Origin: Pelomonas sp036401055
GTDB lineage: Bacteria > Pseudomonadota > Gammaproteobacteria > Burkholderiales > Burkholderiaceae_C
NCBI GenBank assembly: GCA_036401055.1
Contig: DASWWC010000198.1
Location: 8,576-72,575 of the forward strand
Direction of reading: 5' to 3'
Length of the DNA: 64,000 bases
Shown piece after piece: positions 38,953 through 47,679 of the stretch; within the stretch, counting starts at the first letter, position 1, and each line of letters starts with the position of its first letter. The notes under the pieces were generated by a model that was given only the letters and a program-made list of their open reading frames with translations, made no database searches and was not told the DNA's origin. A program made the position numbers and the translations under genes.

Positions 38953-39201
38953 ATGAACTCACAGACCGACGCCGACGCCGCCGCCGCTGCCAGCGCAGCG
39001 CTCAAGACCACGTTGATCGGCGCCGCTGGCGTGGGCCTTGGAGGCCTGACGGACAGCCAGGTAGCCATGGTCGGCGGCCTGGTGATCGCCGGCGCCGGCC
39101 TGCTGCTGCAGGGCTTCTTCCAGTGGCGCAGGGACCGCCGCGAGGAGGTCGAGCACCGCGCCCGCATGCGCGCATTGACTGACGAGGAGCGCGCCTCATG
39201 A
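38953..39201 (+). CDS. Holin candidate 1
   Basis: 82 residues. Two hydrophobic helices (LIGAAGVGLGGL; MVGGLVIAGAGLLLQGFF), then a charged tail WRRDRREEVEHRARM typical of holins. It opens the lysis cassette and would permeabilise the inner membrane. AGGGACAGCC precedes the ATG. Confidence 0.75.
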   Translation: MNSQTDADAAAAASAALKTTLIGAAGVGLGGLTDSQVAMVGGLVIAGAGLLLQGFFQWRRDRREEVEHRARMRALTDEERAS

Positions 39202-39446
39202 AGCTCATCGACGACGCGCGCCACGTCTGGCACCGCCTGTGGTCCGTGCGCTTGGCGCTGCTGGGCGCGCTGTTCTCTGCAGCCGAGTTCGCCGTCTCGC
39301 TCGCGCCGGAGAGCGTTGCCGAGATCGTCGGGCGCGGGAGGTTCGCTGCGGTCGCTTTCGTCGTCGGCATCGGCGCCGCGATCGCTCGCGTGGTCCAACA
39401 ACTGAGGTTGACCGATGAGCACACCAGCACCAAGGCCGGCGAGTAG
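39198..39446 (+). CDS. Holin/antiholin candidate 2
   Basis: 82 residues. ATGA overlap with holin 1. Two membrane helices (RLALLGALFSAAEFAVSLA and AAVAFVVGIGAAIARVV) and a polar tail. Overlaps the lysozyme start. A DUF7940-like lysis membrane protein fits. Confidence 0.7.
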   Translation: MKLIDDARHVWHRLWSVRLALLGALFSAAEFAVSLAPESVAEIVGRGRFAAVAFVVGIGAAIARVVQQLRLTDEHTSTKAGE

Positions 39447-39972
39447 CCACCGCAAGATCGTCACGCGTGGCGGGTCGGCCGTCGTGCTGGCCAGCGCTGC
39501 CGTGCTGGGCTTCCTGCACAAGTGGGAGGATGGCGGCAAGACGCAGCACGTCGTCTACGCCGACAAGCTGGCCGGCGGCCTGCCCACGGCCTGTGGCGGT
39601 CTCACTGAGGCCGTGAGCCCGTTTCCGGTGGTCGTCGGCGAATACTGGCCGCAGGAGAAGTGCGATGCAGCCATGGAGCACGTCGTCGCACAGACTCAGC
39701 AGGGTCTGGCCAAGTGCCTGACCGGCAGGGTCACCCAGAACGCATACGACGCGCTCAGCAGCCACGCGCACAACTTCGGTGTCGGCGCCACCTGCGGCAG
39801 CGAGGCGGTGAAGGCCATCAACGCTGGCCAGCTCGATGTGGGCTGCCGCCTCCTCAGCACGCGACCGGACGGCTCGCCGAACTGGTCGAACGTCGGGCCG
39901 ACCTTCTACCGTGGCCTGCACAACCGGCGCCTCGCCGAGACAGCCCTCTGCCTGAAGCCGGATCCGCTATGA
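39415..39972 (+). CDS. SAR endolysin, GH24 lysozyme
   Basis: 185 residues. Residues ~19-34 (GGSAVVLASAAVLGFL) form a weak signal-anchor-release segment. The catalytic Glu38 in KWEDGGK follows directly, with YADKLAGGLPTACGGLT as the Asp/Thr region and ALSSHAHNFGVGATCGSEAV as the conserved GH24 core. It cleaves peptidoglycan glycan strands after membrane release. Overlaps holin 2 by 32 bp. Confidence 0.85.
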   Translation: MSTPAPRPASSHRKIVTRGGSAVVLASAAVLGFLHKWEDGGKTQHVVYADKLAGGLPTACGGLTEAVSPFPVVVGEYWPQEKCDAAMEHVVAQTQQGLAKCLTGRVTQNAYDALSSHAHNFGVGATCGSEAVKAINAGQLDVGCRLLSTRPDGSPNWSNVGPTFYRGLHNRRLAETALCLKPDPL

Positions 39973-40520
39973 GAACCGCCCTCAAGCTGCTCGGAGCCGT
40001 GCCCACCTGGGCCTGGGTGATCCTGGCGCTGTTGCTCGCGCTGGGCAGCCAGCAGATGCGGCTGGCCGCCGCCCGAGCTGAGGTGGTCACCGCCCAGGCC
40101 GACACCGAGAAGACCCGCCGGGAGTTCGGCGAGTACCGCGAGACCCAGGAGCGCAACGCGCGCCAAGCGCTCGAAACCCTTGCGCGCGATGCCGCGCTTA
40201 CCGCCAAGAAACGCCAGGAGGCCGCCGATGCTGAGTACCTCGCCCGCCAAGCCGCTGAGGCTGATGCTGCTCGTCTGCGCCAGTCTGCTGGCCAGCTGCA
40301 GCGCTACGCCACCGATCTCGCCACCTCCCTCGGTGATCGAGCGCGAGATTCCGCCACTCCCGGCAGCTGCCCGGCAGCCGAAGGTCGTATCCGATGGCTC
40401 GCCTACGTGGTCGGCGCGCTTGACGACTTTGCGGCAGAGGCTGCGGCAGAAGCTGACGCCCGCGGCCGCGCCGGGCTCCTCTGCGAGCGCAGCTATGACG
40501 CGCTGAAGCCTGGCGACTGA
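39969..40520 (+). CDS. Rz: Rz-like inner-membrane spanin
   Basis: 183 residues. ATGA overlap with the endolysin. N-terminal membrane anchor (WAWVILALLLALGS) followed by a long periplasmic coiled coil (AEVVTAQADTEKTRREFGEY, RQALETLARDAALTAKKRQE) and a C-terminal helical part. It works with the nested Rz1 lipoprotein to fuse inner and outer membranes at lysis. Confidence 0.88.
   Translation: MRTALKLLGAVPTWAWVILALLLALGSQQMRLAAARAEVVTAQADTEKTRREFGEYRETQERNARQALETLARDAALTAKKRQEAADAEYLARQAAEADAARLRQSAGQLQRYATDLATSLGDRARDSATPGSCPAAEGRIRWLAYVVGALDDFAAEAAAEADARGRAGLLCERSYDALKPGD
40228..40506 (+). CDS. Rz1: Rz1-like outer-membrane spanin lipoprotein, nested in Rz
   Basis: 92 residues, wholly inside Rz in the +1 frame. 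Signal LRLMLLVCASLLASC with lipobox LASC at ~residue 23, then a Pro-rich SATPPISPPPSVIEREIPPLP segment as in other o-spanins. The nesting with Rz is the usual arrangement and gives the main support. Confidence 0.85.
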   Translation: MLSTSPAKPLRLMLLVCASLLASCSATPPISPPPSVIEREIPPLPAAARQPKVVSDGSPTWSARLTTLRQRLRQKLTPAAAPGSSASAAMTR

Positions 40521-40534
40521 GCCACGGGTGTCCC

Positions 40535-40819
40535 ATGCGGTCCAACTGCCTGTTCTGGGGTCTCGCCCTGTACCGGCGGCGCCGGGCCAAGGGCCGAGAG
40601 GGCTACCTACTGATCCGACGCAGCCGCAGCGGACCTTTCCCGCATTTCCTCTACGCAGAGGTCCGCAAGACGGGCTCGCTCCGCGTGGTGAGCTTCAAGC
40701 CGCTTTCGCCCCGTGAGAAGAAGCTGCCGCCGCCCCTGTTCAGGGGCACCAGCCGTTGGGGCGATTTCGTCGACACCATCGAAGAGGTGAACCATGGCCA
40801 AGTTCGAGATCTACCCTGA
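40535..40819 (+). CDS. 94-aa conserved podoviral-type protein
   Basis: Basic and aromatic (NCLFWGLALYRRRRAKGREGYLL, FPHFLYAEVRKTGSLRVVSFKP, PLFRGTSRWGDFVD). Small proteins of this look follow lysis genes in podoviruses. Function unknown. Overlaps the DUF1508 start. Confidence 0.65.
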   Translation: MRSNCLFWGLALYRRRRAKGREGYLLIRRSRSGPFPHFLYAEVRKTGSLRVVSFKPLSPREKKLPPPLFRGTSRWGDFVDTIEEVNHGQVRDLP

Positions 40820-40973
40820 TGCCGCCGGCGAGTGGCGCTGGCGCCTGAAGGCCAGCAACGGCCGCATCGTGGCGAGCGGCGAGGGCTACAAAACGCCAGC
40901 CGGAGCGGAGCGCGGCACCCAGGCCCTGCGGCGTGCGGCCAAGCAGGCCAAGATCAAGATGGTGAAGGCCTAG
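40794..40973 (+). CDS. DUF1508 (YegP-like) protein
   Basis: 59 residues: KFEIYPDAAGEWRWRLKASN, GRIVASGEGYKTPAGAERG. This is a single DUF1508 repeat almost end to end, with a basic C-terminal tail. Host YegP proteins have two such repeats. Role in phages unknown. Confidence 0.8.
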   Translation: MAKFEIYPDAAGEWRWRLKASNGRIVASGEGYKTPAGAERGTQALRRAAKQAKIKMVKA

Positions 40974-40976
40974 GCC

Positions 40977-41210
40977 ATGACCGGGTGTCCGTACTGCGGC
41001 GACCCGGGCCACAAGACCCTGGGCAAGTGCCCCAGGTGGACCGGCGGCCATGCACGGCCTGATCGGTTGATTTCCGCGCTTTCGATGCGAAGGTGTCCTG
41101 CCACCCAGCGGCAGGCCCGGCACGAAAGCAATGACCACCACAGCCCAATCCATCGTCAAGCGCGCGGCCACTGTCCTGAAGGACAAGACTGGCGTTCGCT
41201 GGCCGGCTGA
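40977..41210 (+). CDS. Zinc-knuckle-like small ORF
   Basis: The first ~25 residues, CPYCGDPGHKTLGKCPRWTGG, form a CxxC-x4-H-x5-C zinc knuckle. Downstream, the frame crosses a late-region motif (41062-41095) and the start of the next gene, and loses protein character. The true gene may be shorter or decayed. A related, degraded copy lies at 59504. Confidence 0.4.
   Translation: MTGCPYCGDPGHKTLGKCPRWTGGHARPDRLISALSMRRCPATQRQARHESNDHHSPIHRQARGHCPEGQDWRSLAG
41062..41095 (+). promoter_or_regulatory. Late-region 34-bp motif, copy B
   Basis: ATCGGTTGATTTCC, nine bases, ATGCGAAGGTG; 36 bp before the tail gene at 41131. Ends and spacing match copy A. Confidence 0.55.
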
Positions 41211-41790
41211 TGAGTTGGTTGAGTGGCTGATCGACTTCGAGCGCGAGCTTGCGGTCTTCAGGCCTGATGCTTACGCGACAGTCGAGTCGGTCGCTTTGGT
41301 CGCCGGACACAAGCAGACGCTGCCGGACACGTGCGCGCGGCTCATCGATATTCCCGCGAACGCCACCGGTACGAAGCTACCCATCAGCCTGGCGGAACGG
41401 TCCGAACTGGACGCGATCGAGCCAGGTTGGCGTGCACTCGCGGCGTCCGCCGTCATCCTGCACTACATGCACGACACCAGGTCGCCGCAGCGGTTCGAGG
41501 TGTACCCGCCGGCCTCGGTTGGCACGCAGGTCGACGTTGAGTTCTCCAAGTACCCACCGGCATTGGCAGTGCCGGCTGCGGACAGCGACTACACGGACGT
41601 GACGGGCAACATCTCGGCGCCGGACAAGTACGCCAATGCGGCAGTGGACTACGTCCTTTACCGGGCGTTCTCCAAGGACAGCGAAATGACCGTCAACGCG
41701 GTCCGGGCCTCGAACCACTACCGGGCCTTCGCGCTGGCCGTGGGCATCAAGATGCCGCGCGAGCGCACCGACGCGACGAAGGCCGAATAG
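41131..41790 (+). CDS. Tail/connector protein, 219 aa
   Basis: Helical N-terminus (IVKRAATVLKDKTGVRWPADELVEWLIDFERELA), beta-rich centre, and helical end ALDYVLYRAFSKDSE-like segment. The organisation fits DUF6682-type connector proteins of podoviruses. It immediately precedes the large tail gene. Confidence 0.65.
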   Translation: MTTTAQSIVKRAATVLKDKTGVRWPADELVEWLIDFERELAVFRPDAYATVESVALVAGHKQTLPDTCARLIDIPANATGTKLPISLAERSELDAIEPGWRALAASAVILHYMHDTRSPQRFEVYPPASVGTQVDVEFSKYPPALAVPAADSDYTDVTGNISAPDKYANAAVDYVLYRAFSKDSEMTVNAVRASNHYRAFALAVGIKMPRERTDATKAE

Positions 41791-41792
41791 CC

Positions 41793-44396
41793 GTGGCCTC
41801 GATCAAGATCACCCAGTTCGGCGGCATCGCGCCGTCCGTAGACCCGCGAAAACTGCCGGCCGACGGCGCACAGGTGGCCGAGAACCTGGACCTGCGCTTC
41901 GGAGACTTCCGCCCGACCAAGGGGCTGGGAGCATCGGTGGCCACGGTGCCGCTGGGCACGCGCAGCATCTTCCGCACGCCGAGCGGCGCGTGGCTGAGCA
42001 GCCTCACCGACACGCACTGGGTCAACGGCCAGATTCCTGACGCGGAGAGCGAGCGGGTGTACCTCACCGGTCGCTCTGCCTATCCGGAGGCATGGCAGGC
42101 AAGCAGCTATCGGCGCCTCGGTGTGCCTGCGCCCGACACCAAGCCGACCACGGTGGTGCAGGTCACCGACGAGTTCGACCAGACAGACGCCGACGCCGCG
42201 CAGCAAGAGGCGACGGCGGCCGTCATCGCCGCCGTGCACGCGACCGACACGCCGGCGCTGCTGGGCAACGCCGCGCCCACGGGTGTCGGGTCGTCGCCAC
42301 TGGTGCCGGACCCGCTCTATCCGAAGGTGCAACTGCACCTGCAGTTCACCGCGCTGAGCGGCGGCACGTTCACCGACTCCAGCCCGCAGAAGCGACCAAT
42401 CACGAAGGAATCAGGCATCGCTCTCGGCGCCGACAACCTGGGCCCGCTCGGCGTGCCGGGCACAGGCTATGCCGACCTCTCGGGCGGCGGCGGGTCCACC
42501 AATGGCCTGCGGTTCCCGGAGATCCGCCGCTGGCGCGACGAGGCCGACCCCACATGGTGCTTCGATGCCTCGGTCATCAGCGACGTGGACCTGGAGTACA
42601 TCGACCTACAGTGTCGCGACGGAAACCTCCGTGAGATCACCTTCCTGAAGCCGGGTGGCGACTGGGTTGTGCTGGCCGGCAACGACAAGGGCGGCTCGTT
42701 CAGCACGCAGCTCCGCGCCAAGCGCGCGGACGGCTCCTACGTCTGCCCGGCCGGACAGAAGGTGCATGTGCGCGTCCAGAACACGGGTGTGAACTTGGAG
42801 GCCTACATCGACGGCGTGCTGGTCGGCACGACGCCCAACCCCGAGGGGCTGGAGCTGTCCATCCTGGGCCGCTCAAACCGACCGAGCCGGCCCGCGGACT
42901 ACGCCTGGCAGGGCAGCTTTGACGAGGTCCGGGTCACGTTCGCATCGCGCGGCAGCGCCAACTTCACGCCGCCCACGTTGCCCTATTCGACGGCGGCCGT
43001 GCCGTCAGGCTTCTGGGTTGCTCACGGCGACCCCGCTGCAGTGGGCTTGCCGACTCTGACCGACGCCGACGCCGCCTACCTCATCGAGCTGTCGTTGACC
43101 GGCGGCATCTACACCGCGACGAACCCGGCCGACGACTACCTGCGCAGCGGCGTGCTGGGCGGTGCACAGGTTACCTACTCGGGCGGACAGCACTGGGCGG
43201 TGCCTGTCATCGGCTACCGCGGCGCCGGCTTTTCCATCGTCGAGTCGGCCCTGGAATCCGCACTTGCTGCGATCGACAACCCGGCGTCGCCTGGCACGCC
43301 GCTGCTGGACTCCACTCAGTCTGCGACGTTGGCGGACCTGATCGCCGACGTCTACGACCCGACCATCTCGCCGTTGCTGGCGCTTGTCACGGCCGTCAAC
43401 GCCCGTCAAGCAGACGTGCAGGCGGCGCTGGCGGCGCGCGTCCCGACTGCAGACCTGGACACGGCTATCGGCCTGCTCGAATCCGCCAGCACGGCGATCG
43501 TGGACTACTTCGCGGCACTCGACGCCAAGGTCAAGGTGATCCTCACCGAGAACGAATCCGAGATCTTCGGGAGCATCACCAACGCCGTGATCGCGCGCGA
43601 CGTGCAGACGCGCACCTACATCGTCACCTACCTGACCGACTGGTTCGAGGAGTCGTCGAACTCGCCGGCCTCCGACTTGCTGTCGGTGGACCAGAACGAC
43701 TCGATCACCGTGACCGCGCCGGCGGCGCCGTCAGACCGCCACATCATCGGCTGGAGGCTGTACCGCTCAGCCACATCCAGCACGGGCGCCGCTTGGGCCC
43801 TGGTGGTGGACGCGGATGCGCCCAACGCGCTGATGGTCAACGGGGAGTTCATGGGCTTCTCGATCGGCAACCGCGTCTATACGGACGGGCAGCCCGACGA
43901 GAAGCTGCAGGAGCAATGCGAGAGCCTCACCTGGGCCGAGCCGCCCGAGAACCTCGAAGGCCTGGTGGGCTTGCCCAACGGGATCATGGCGGGGTTCTTC
44001 GGCAAGACGCTGTGCTTCTCAGTGCCGTTCAGGCCGCATGCCTGGCCGGTGGAGTACCAGCGAACGCTGCAGCACGACATCGTCGGAATCGGCGTGGTCG
44101 GCCAGACGGCAGTGGTACTGACCAAAGGCTTCCCGGTCTACGTCAGCGGCGCTGACTCGGCTCAGATGTCCGAGCAGATCATGGAGGTGCCGCAGGCCTG
44201 CATCGCGCCCCGCTCGATCGCGACGGTGGACGGCGGCGTGGTCTACGCGAGCCCGGACGGCCTGTGCCTGGCCTCGGCCTCCGGCATCGCTGTCCTGACC
44301 CAGGGCGCCTTCAGCAAAGAGGACTGGCAGGCGGCCGTGACGCCGACGGCAGTCGGAGCGTTCCACGATGGCGCGTACTACATCTTCACGGACTGA
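41793..44396 (+). CDS. Large tail protein with inserted LamG-like domain
   Basis: 867 residues from a GTG. The N-terminal ~120 and C-terminal ~250 residues look like a podoviral tail-tubular/hub protein (KITQFGGIAPSVDPRKLPADGAQVAENLDL; PNGIMAGFFGKTLCFSVPFRPHAWP). Residues ~170-400 form a jelly-roll (LamG/concanavalin-like) insertion, with KVQLHLQF, GGDWVVLAGND and VRVQNTGVNLEAYIDGVLV strands. This may bind surface sugar. Confidence 0.75.
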   Translation: MASIKITQFGGIAPSVDPRKLPADGAQVAENLDLRFGDFRPTKGLGASVATVPLGTRSIFRTPSGAWLSSLTDTHWVNGQIPDAESERVYLTGRSAYPEAWQASSYRRLGVPAPDTKPTTVVQVTDEFDQTDADAAQQEATAAVIAAVHATDTPALLGNAAPTGVGSSPLVPDPLYPKVQLHLQFTALSGGTFTDSSPQKRPITKESGIALGADNLGPLGVPGTGYADLSGGGGSTNGLRFPEIRRWRDEADPTWCFDASVISDVDLEYIDLQCRDGNLREITFLKPGGDWVVLAGNDKGGSFSTQLRAKRADGSYVCPAGQKVHVRVQNTGVNLEAYIDGVLVGTTPNPEGLELSILGRSNRPSRPADYAWQGSFDEVRVTFASRGSANFTPPTLPYSTAAVPSGFWVAHGDPAAVGLPTLTDADAAYLIELSLTGGIYTATNPADDYLRSGVLGGAQVTYSGGQHWAVPVIGYRGAGFSIVESALESALAAIDNPASPGTPLLDSTQSATLADLIADVYDPTISPLLALVTAVNARQADVQAALAARVPTADLDTAIGLLESASTAIVDYFAALDAKVKVILTENESEIFGSITNAVIARDVQTRTYIVTYLTDWFEESSNSPASDLLSVDQNDSITVTAPAAPSDRHIIGWRLYRSATSSTGAAWALVVDADAPNALMVNGEFMGFSIGNRVYTDGQPDEKLQEQCESLTWAEPPENLEGLVGLPNGIMAGFFGKTLCFSVPFRPHAWPVEYQRTLQHDIVGIGVVGQTAVVLTKGFPVYVSGADSAQMSEQIMEVPQACIAPRSIATVDGGVVYASPDGLCLASASGIAVLTQGAFSKEDWQAAVTPTAVGAFHDGAYYIFTD

Positions 44397-44398
44397 CC

Positions 44399-44857
44399 AT
44401 GTCGCGCGCGCTGCGGTTCGACCTGGTGACTGGCCGCATCAGCGATGTGGCCGTGCCAGGGGCGCTGGTCGCCGTCACCAGCCGACCGTATCCCGTGGAG
44501 GTTGTCGAGCGGATGACCTTGGGCGCCAGCCTGACCGGGGGCGTGCTGTCCACCGGGCTCTACACGATGGACTTCGAGGCGGTGACGTTCGGGGCCACGC
44601 TCACAGGCGGCTCGCTGCGCCCGGCCATCCAGCCCTACAGCAACTGGCCGGTCGAGAACCTGACGTTCGGCGCCGCCCTCAATTCCGGCGAGCTGCGGCA
44701 GGTCTTGCGGATCTACAGCAACTGGCCGGTCGAGAACCTGACGTTCGGCGCTGCCCTCAATTCCGGCGAGCTGAAAGTGTCGCTCATCGCCTACGCGAAC
44801 TGGCCCGCTGAAAACCTGACGTTCAGCGCGGCCCTCAATTCGGGAACCCTCACATGA
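44399..44857 (+). CDS. Tail protein with 26-aa tandem repeats
   Basis: 152 residues. After a ~35-residue head, five repeats of a 23-26 residue unit follow, of the form VENLTFGAALNSGEL..., with NWP between repeats. Repeats 3 and 4 are almost identical in DNA. Probably a fibrous or neck element whose length can vary by recombination. Confidence 0.75.
   Translation: MSRALRFDLVTGRISDVAVPGALVAVTSRPYPVEVVERMTLGASLTGGVLSTGLYTMDFEAVTFGATLTGGSLRPAIQPYSNWPVENLTFGAALNSGELRQVLRIYSNWPVENLTFGAALNSGELKVSLIAYANWPAENLTFSAALNSGTLT
44504..44853 (+). repeat. Tandem 78-bp repeats
   Basis: Units start at 44504 (short, 69 bp), 44573, 44651, 44729 and 44807. The 44651 and 44729 units are nearly identical over ~60 bp. 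Confidence 0.85.
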
Positions 44858-45867
44858 AAAAGATCATCGAACTCGGCCTGGCTGATCGCTTGGCCGCCGC
44901 AGCCCGTCTCCGTGCCCCGCCTAGGATTCACGCGAGCATTGGGCTGCACGGCCACTTCACGCTGACCGTCAGCGGCGGCAAGCGCGGCACCGTGGTGCTG
45001 GCCGACTTCGACAACATGATCCTGGACGCCGGCCTGAACTATGTGGCGGGCGGCGGCACGTCGGCGAGCGGGTACTGCCAGGTCGGCACCGGCACCACGC
45101 CTGTCGCGGCCGGTCAGACGACGCTCGCCAACTACCTTGCGAACACGGCTTCTGTGTCGAGAGATTGGGGGTCCGGCGTCTATGTCGCCGGACCGCCCGC
45201 CTACAAGTGGGACTACAAGACCTACCGCTTCACTACGGGTGTCGCGGCCGGGAATCTCACCGAGGTGGGTATCGGCTGGACTTCATCGGGCAACCTGTTC
45301 TCGCGGGCGCTGATCCTTGACGGCGGCGGGTCGCCAACGACGATCACGGTGCTCAGCGACGAGACGCTGGACGTGACCTACACGCTGCGCGTGTACGCGC
45401 CCTCGGATGTGACGGGCACGATCCCGCTGGCTGGCATCGACTACGGGTTCACTCTGCGCGCTGCCGCCATGGCGTCGGGCGGGACGGGCACCTGGAATGC
45501 GGCTGACCTCATGAGGGCGGGCATGGCAAACGCGGCCGCCGCGAATGCCCCCGTCTATAGCGGCGCCATCAGCGCCACCCCAGGGGGCGTACCCAGCGGT
45601 TCAAGCGTGGGCGGCTCCGCCGTGTGCACCGTATCCGCCTACGTGGCGAACAGTTTGCAGCGCAATGTCGAGTATCGACTGGACCTCAACCAAGCCAACT
45701 TGGGCGGCGGTTTCAAGAGCATGTACGTTCTTGTCAGCGGCAACTTGGGCGGCGGTGGAAGTTCGCCAACGCATGGCTACCAGATCGAGTTCTCTCCCAA
45801 TGTGCCGAAGGACAACACCAAGGTGTTGCGCCTGAACTTCACCTTCTCGCTGGCGCGCGCGCCATGA
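44854..45867 (+). CDS. Putative tail fibre protein
   Basis: 337 residues; ATGA overlap with the repeat gene. Gly/Thr/Ser-rich and beta-dominated (HGHFTLTVSGGKRGTVVLADF, LNYVAGGGTSASGYCQVGTG, VTYTLRVYAPSDVTGTIPLA). Composition resembles minor tail and fibre tip proteins. Ligand unknown. Confidence 0.65.
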   Translation: MKKIIELGLADRLAAAARLRAPPRIHASIGLHGHFTLTVSGGKRGTVVLADFDNMILDAGLNYVAGGGTSASGYCQVGTGTTPVAAGQTTLANYLANTASVSRDWGSGVYVAGPPAYKWDYKTYRFTTGVAAGNLTEVGIGWTSSGNLFSRALILDGGGSPTTITVLSDETLDVTYTLRVYAPSDVTGTIPLAGIDYGFTLRAAAMASGGTGTWNAADLMRAGMANAAAANAPVYSGAISATPGGVPSGSSVGGSAVCTVSAYVANSLQRNVEYRLDLNQANLGGGFKSMYVLVSGNLGGGGSSPTHGYQIEFSPNVPKDNTKVLRLNFTFSLARAP

Positions 45868-46817
45868 GCTTGCCCGAGAACATGGCATCGTCGGTGCCTG
45901 TGGTCTCGGCGCTGCTGGCGCCCGACACGCCGACAAAGGCCAGCCGCCTGGTGGATTTCGAGCTGGGCGGCGTGGCGCTGGGCGATGCCTCCCAGGGCGT
46001 TCAGGTGCGTGCCTGGCGCGCGTACATCGACGGCGCCATGGTGTGCGTGGCCCCCTACCCGGAGGGTTCGCCGGCCACCGAGTTGTTCTCGGCCGATGGC
46101 GTCACCGAGCTGGCCCTGTCGTTCGACCAGCTGATGCACCCGACGGTGGCATTCGTTCAGGACGGCATGACCAAGCTGTACTGGTACGACTCGCTGGAGG
46201 CCGGCCAAGTCACGACGTCCTTCCCGGGAGCATCCTCGCCGATGGTCTGCCTGGACGACAAGCGCCCGCTGCAGGTGCAGGCCGGCGTGACGGACGTGCT
46301 GTTCTTCTACGTGCTGGACGGCGAGTTGTGCTACCGGCAGCAGCGCGACCGGTTCACCGTCGAGCGCGTGCTGGCGCCGCTGGCCGGGGCCTCGCGCATC
46401 ACCGGCGCGGGCATGGGCGCGAACGGGCGCGTTCAGGTGTTCCTCAGCTCGGCCCAGGCCGTGCATGTCGATCTGGCTGCGGATGACGTCTACCTGGTGG
46501 GCGGAGACGGGGACGTGCGGGCGCTGCACGGCGGGACCGTGGTCGAGGCGATCTGGCGCAGCGGCATCTTCGAGACCCACGACCAGGCGAGCATGGGATG
46601 GGCCCGGGTTGAGTCCACGGCCTACCCGGTGACGCTGGTGGTGCTGGCCGACTCACAGCCCATCGCAACGCTGGCTGTGGTCTCGGACCAGCCGCTGCGG
46701 CTGCCGGCCATCCGGGCGCGCGAATGGATGCTGGAGGTGCGCGGCACCGCACGCGTCGTGGGCGTGCTGATCGCCGGGTCGCGCGAGGAGCTGGAGGCTG
46801 CCGATGCCAACCTATAA
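45864..46817 (+). CDS. Tail protein, 317 aa
   Basis: ATGA overlap with the fibre gene. All-beta (VQVRAWRAYIDGAMVCVAPY, LFFYVLDGELCYRQQRDRFTVE) like a propeller or lectin-type tail component. Its last ~50 residues (LRLPAIRAREWMLEVRGTAR) resemble the end of the next gene, suggesting duplication. Confidence 0.65.
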   Translation: MSLPENMASSVPVVSALLAPDTPTKASRLVDFELGGVALGDASQGVQVRAWRAYIDGAMVCVAPYPEGSPATELFSADGVTELALSFDQLMHPTVAFVQDGMTKLYWYDSLEAGQVTTSFPGASSPMVCLDDKRPLQVQAGVTDVLFFYVLDGELCYRQQRDRFTVERVLAPLAGASRITGAGMGANGRVQVFLSSAQAVHVDLAADDVYLVGGDGDVRALHGGTVVEAIWRSGIFETHDQASMGWARVESTAYPVTLVVLADSQPIATLAVVSDQPLRLPAIRAREWMLEVRGTARVVGVLIAGSREELEAADANL

Positions 46818-47223
46818 GTTCGACATGGCGTCCAAGCGCATCAGCAAGGACACCAGCATCACGGCGCCGGAGGCCCTGTTCGCTGACCTGGAGACCGACA
46901 CGCTCTATGTTGTGGACGGCACAGCGATCAAGGCGATGCACGGCGGGGCCGCGATCGCCGGCACCTGGCGCAGCTGTGTCGTCAAGGCGCCGTCCGGCGT
47001 GCCCACCGGCTTTGCCTGGCTCCGCGCCAATGGCCTGATGGCCTCGGGCGTGGTGGTCAAGCTCTATGCCGACGGCGCCCTGGTCCACACCACGCCCAGC
47101 CTGACCAACGGCGAGCCTCGGCGGCTGCCGGACACCATGGCCAGGGCCTGGGAGATTGAGCTGACCGGGGCCGCGCGGGTCACGTCGCTGGTCGTCACCG
47201 ACAACACAGAGGATCTGCTTTGA
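46804..47223 (+). CDS. Tail protein, 139 aa, C-terminal paralogue of previous
   Basis: Overlaps the previous gene by 14 bp. Beta-rich; the C-terminal ~50 residues (RRLPDTMARAWEIELTGAAR) match the neighbour's end by eye. Likely part of the same tail sub-assembly. Confidence 0.65.
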   Translation: MPTYKFDMASKRISKDTSITAPEALFADLETDTLYVVDGTAIKAMHGGAAIAGTWRSCVVKAPSGVPTGFAWLRANGLMASGVVVKLYADGALVHTTPSLTNGEPRRLPDTMARAWEIELTGAARVTSLVVTDNTEDLL

Positions 47224-47576
47224 GCACCCAGCGACTGAACGTCCGCGGCGCGAACGCCAAGCCGCCGGCCCGGCTGCCGTCACTGCAGGCGCTGCGCGTC
47301 GCCGATCCCCAGGTCCAGAAGGCGGTGGAGGCACTGCGCGAATGGATCGAGGTGCGGCTGGGAAGCCGAGGCGACCCATTCGAGCGCGCCGTGACCGCGC
47401 GCGACCTGGAGCAGGCGCTGGCGCCCCTGAAGACGGCGCTGGCAGAGCTGGATGACGCCGGGCTGGTGCCGCTCGTGGCCACGCTGCCGCCGATTCGTCA
47501 GGGCGCGTCCGTCCAGCTTGGCGACGACCTCTACTACTGCAACGGCAAGGCCTGGCGAAAGGTGACCCTGGTCTGA
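47220..47576 (+). CDS. 118-aa structural protein
   Basis: TTG start in a TTGA overlap. Disordered basic first 25 residues, a coiled helix, and a beta C-terminus with DDLYYCNGKAWRKVTLV as often found in fibre-associated proteins. A palindrome copy lies at its stop codon. Confidence 0.6.
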   Translation: MSTQRLNVRGANAKPPARLPSLQALRVADPQVQKAVEALREWIEVRLGSRGDPFERAVTARDLEQALAPLKTALAELDDAGLVPLVATLPPIRQGASVQLGDDLYYCNGKAWRKVTLV

Positions 47577-47593
47577 GTGGAGCCGGGCTCCAC
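47577..47593. repeat. 17-bp palindrome, copy 8 (intergenic)
   Basis: GTGGAGCCGGGCTCCAC beginning at the base after the stop at 47576. Confidence 0.9.
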
Positions 47594-47614
47594 GGCCGCG
47601 CAAATAGTTTGCCA

Positions 47615-47648
47615 ATCGGTTGATTACCAGAAGTTGACCGATACGGTG
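47615..47648 (+). promoter_or_regulatory. Late-region 34-bp motif, copy C
   Basis: ATCGGTTGATTACC, then GATACGGTG ending at the same spacing as copies A and B; 32 bp before the gene at 47680. Confidence 0.5.
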
Positions 47649-47679
47649 GCTGAGCGCCCACGCGGGAAGAAGGACCACC

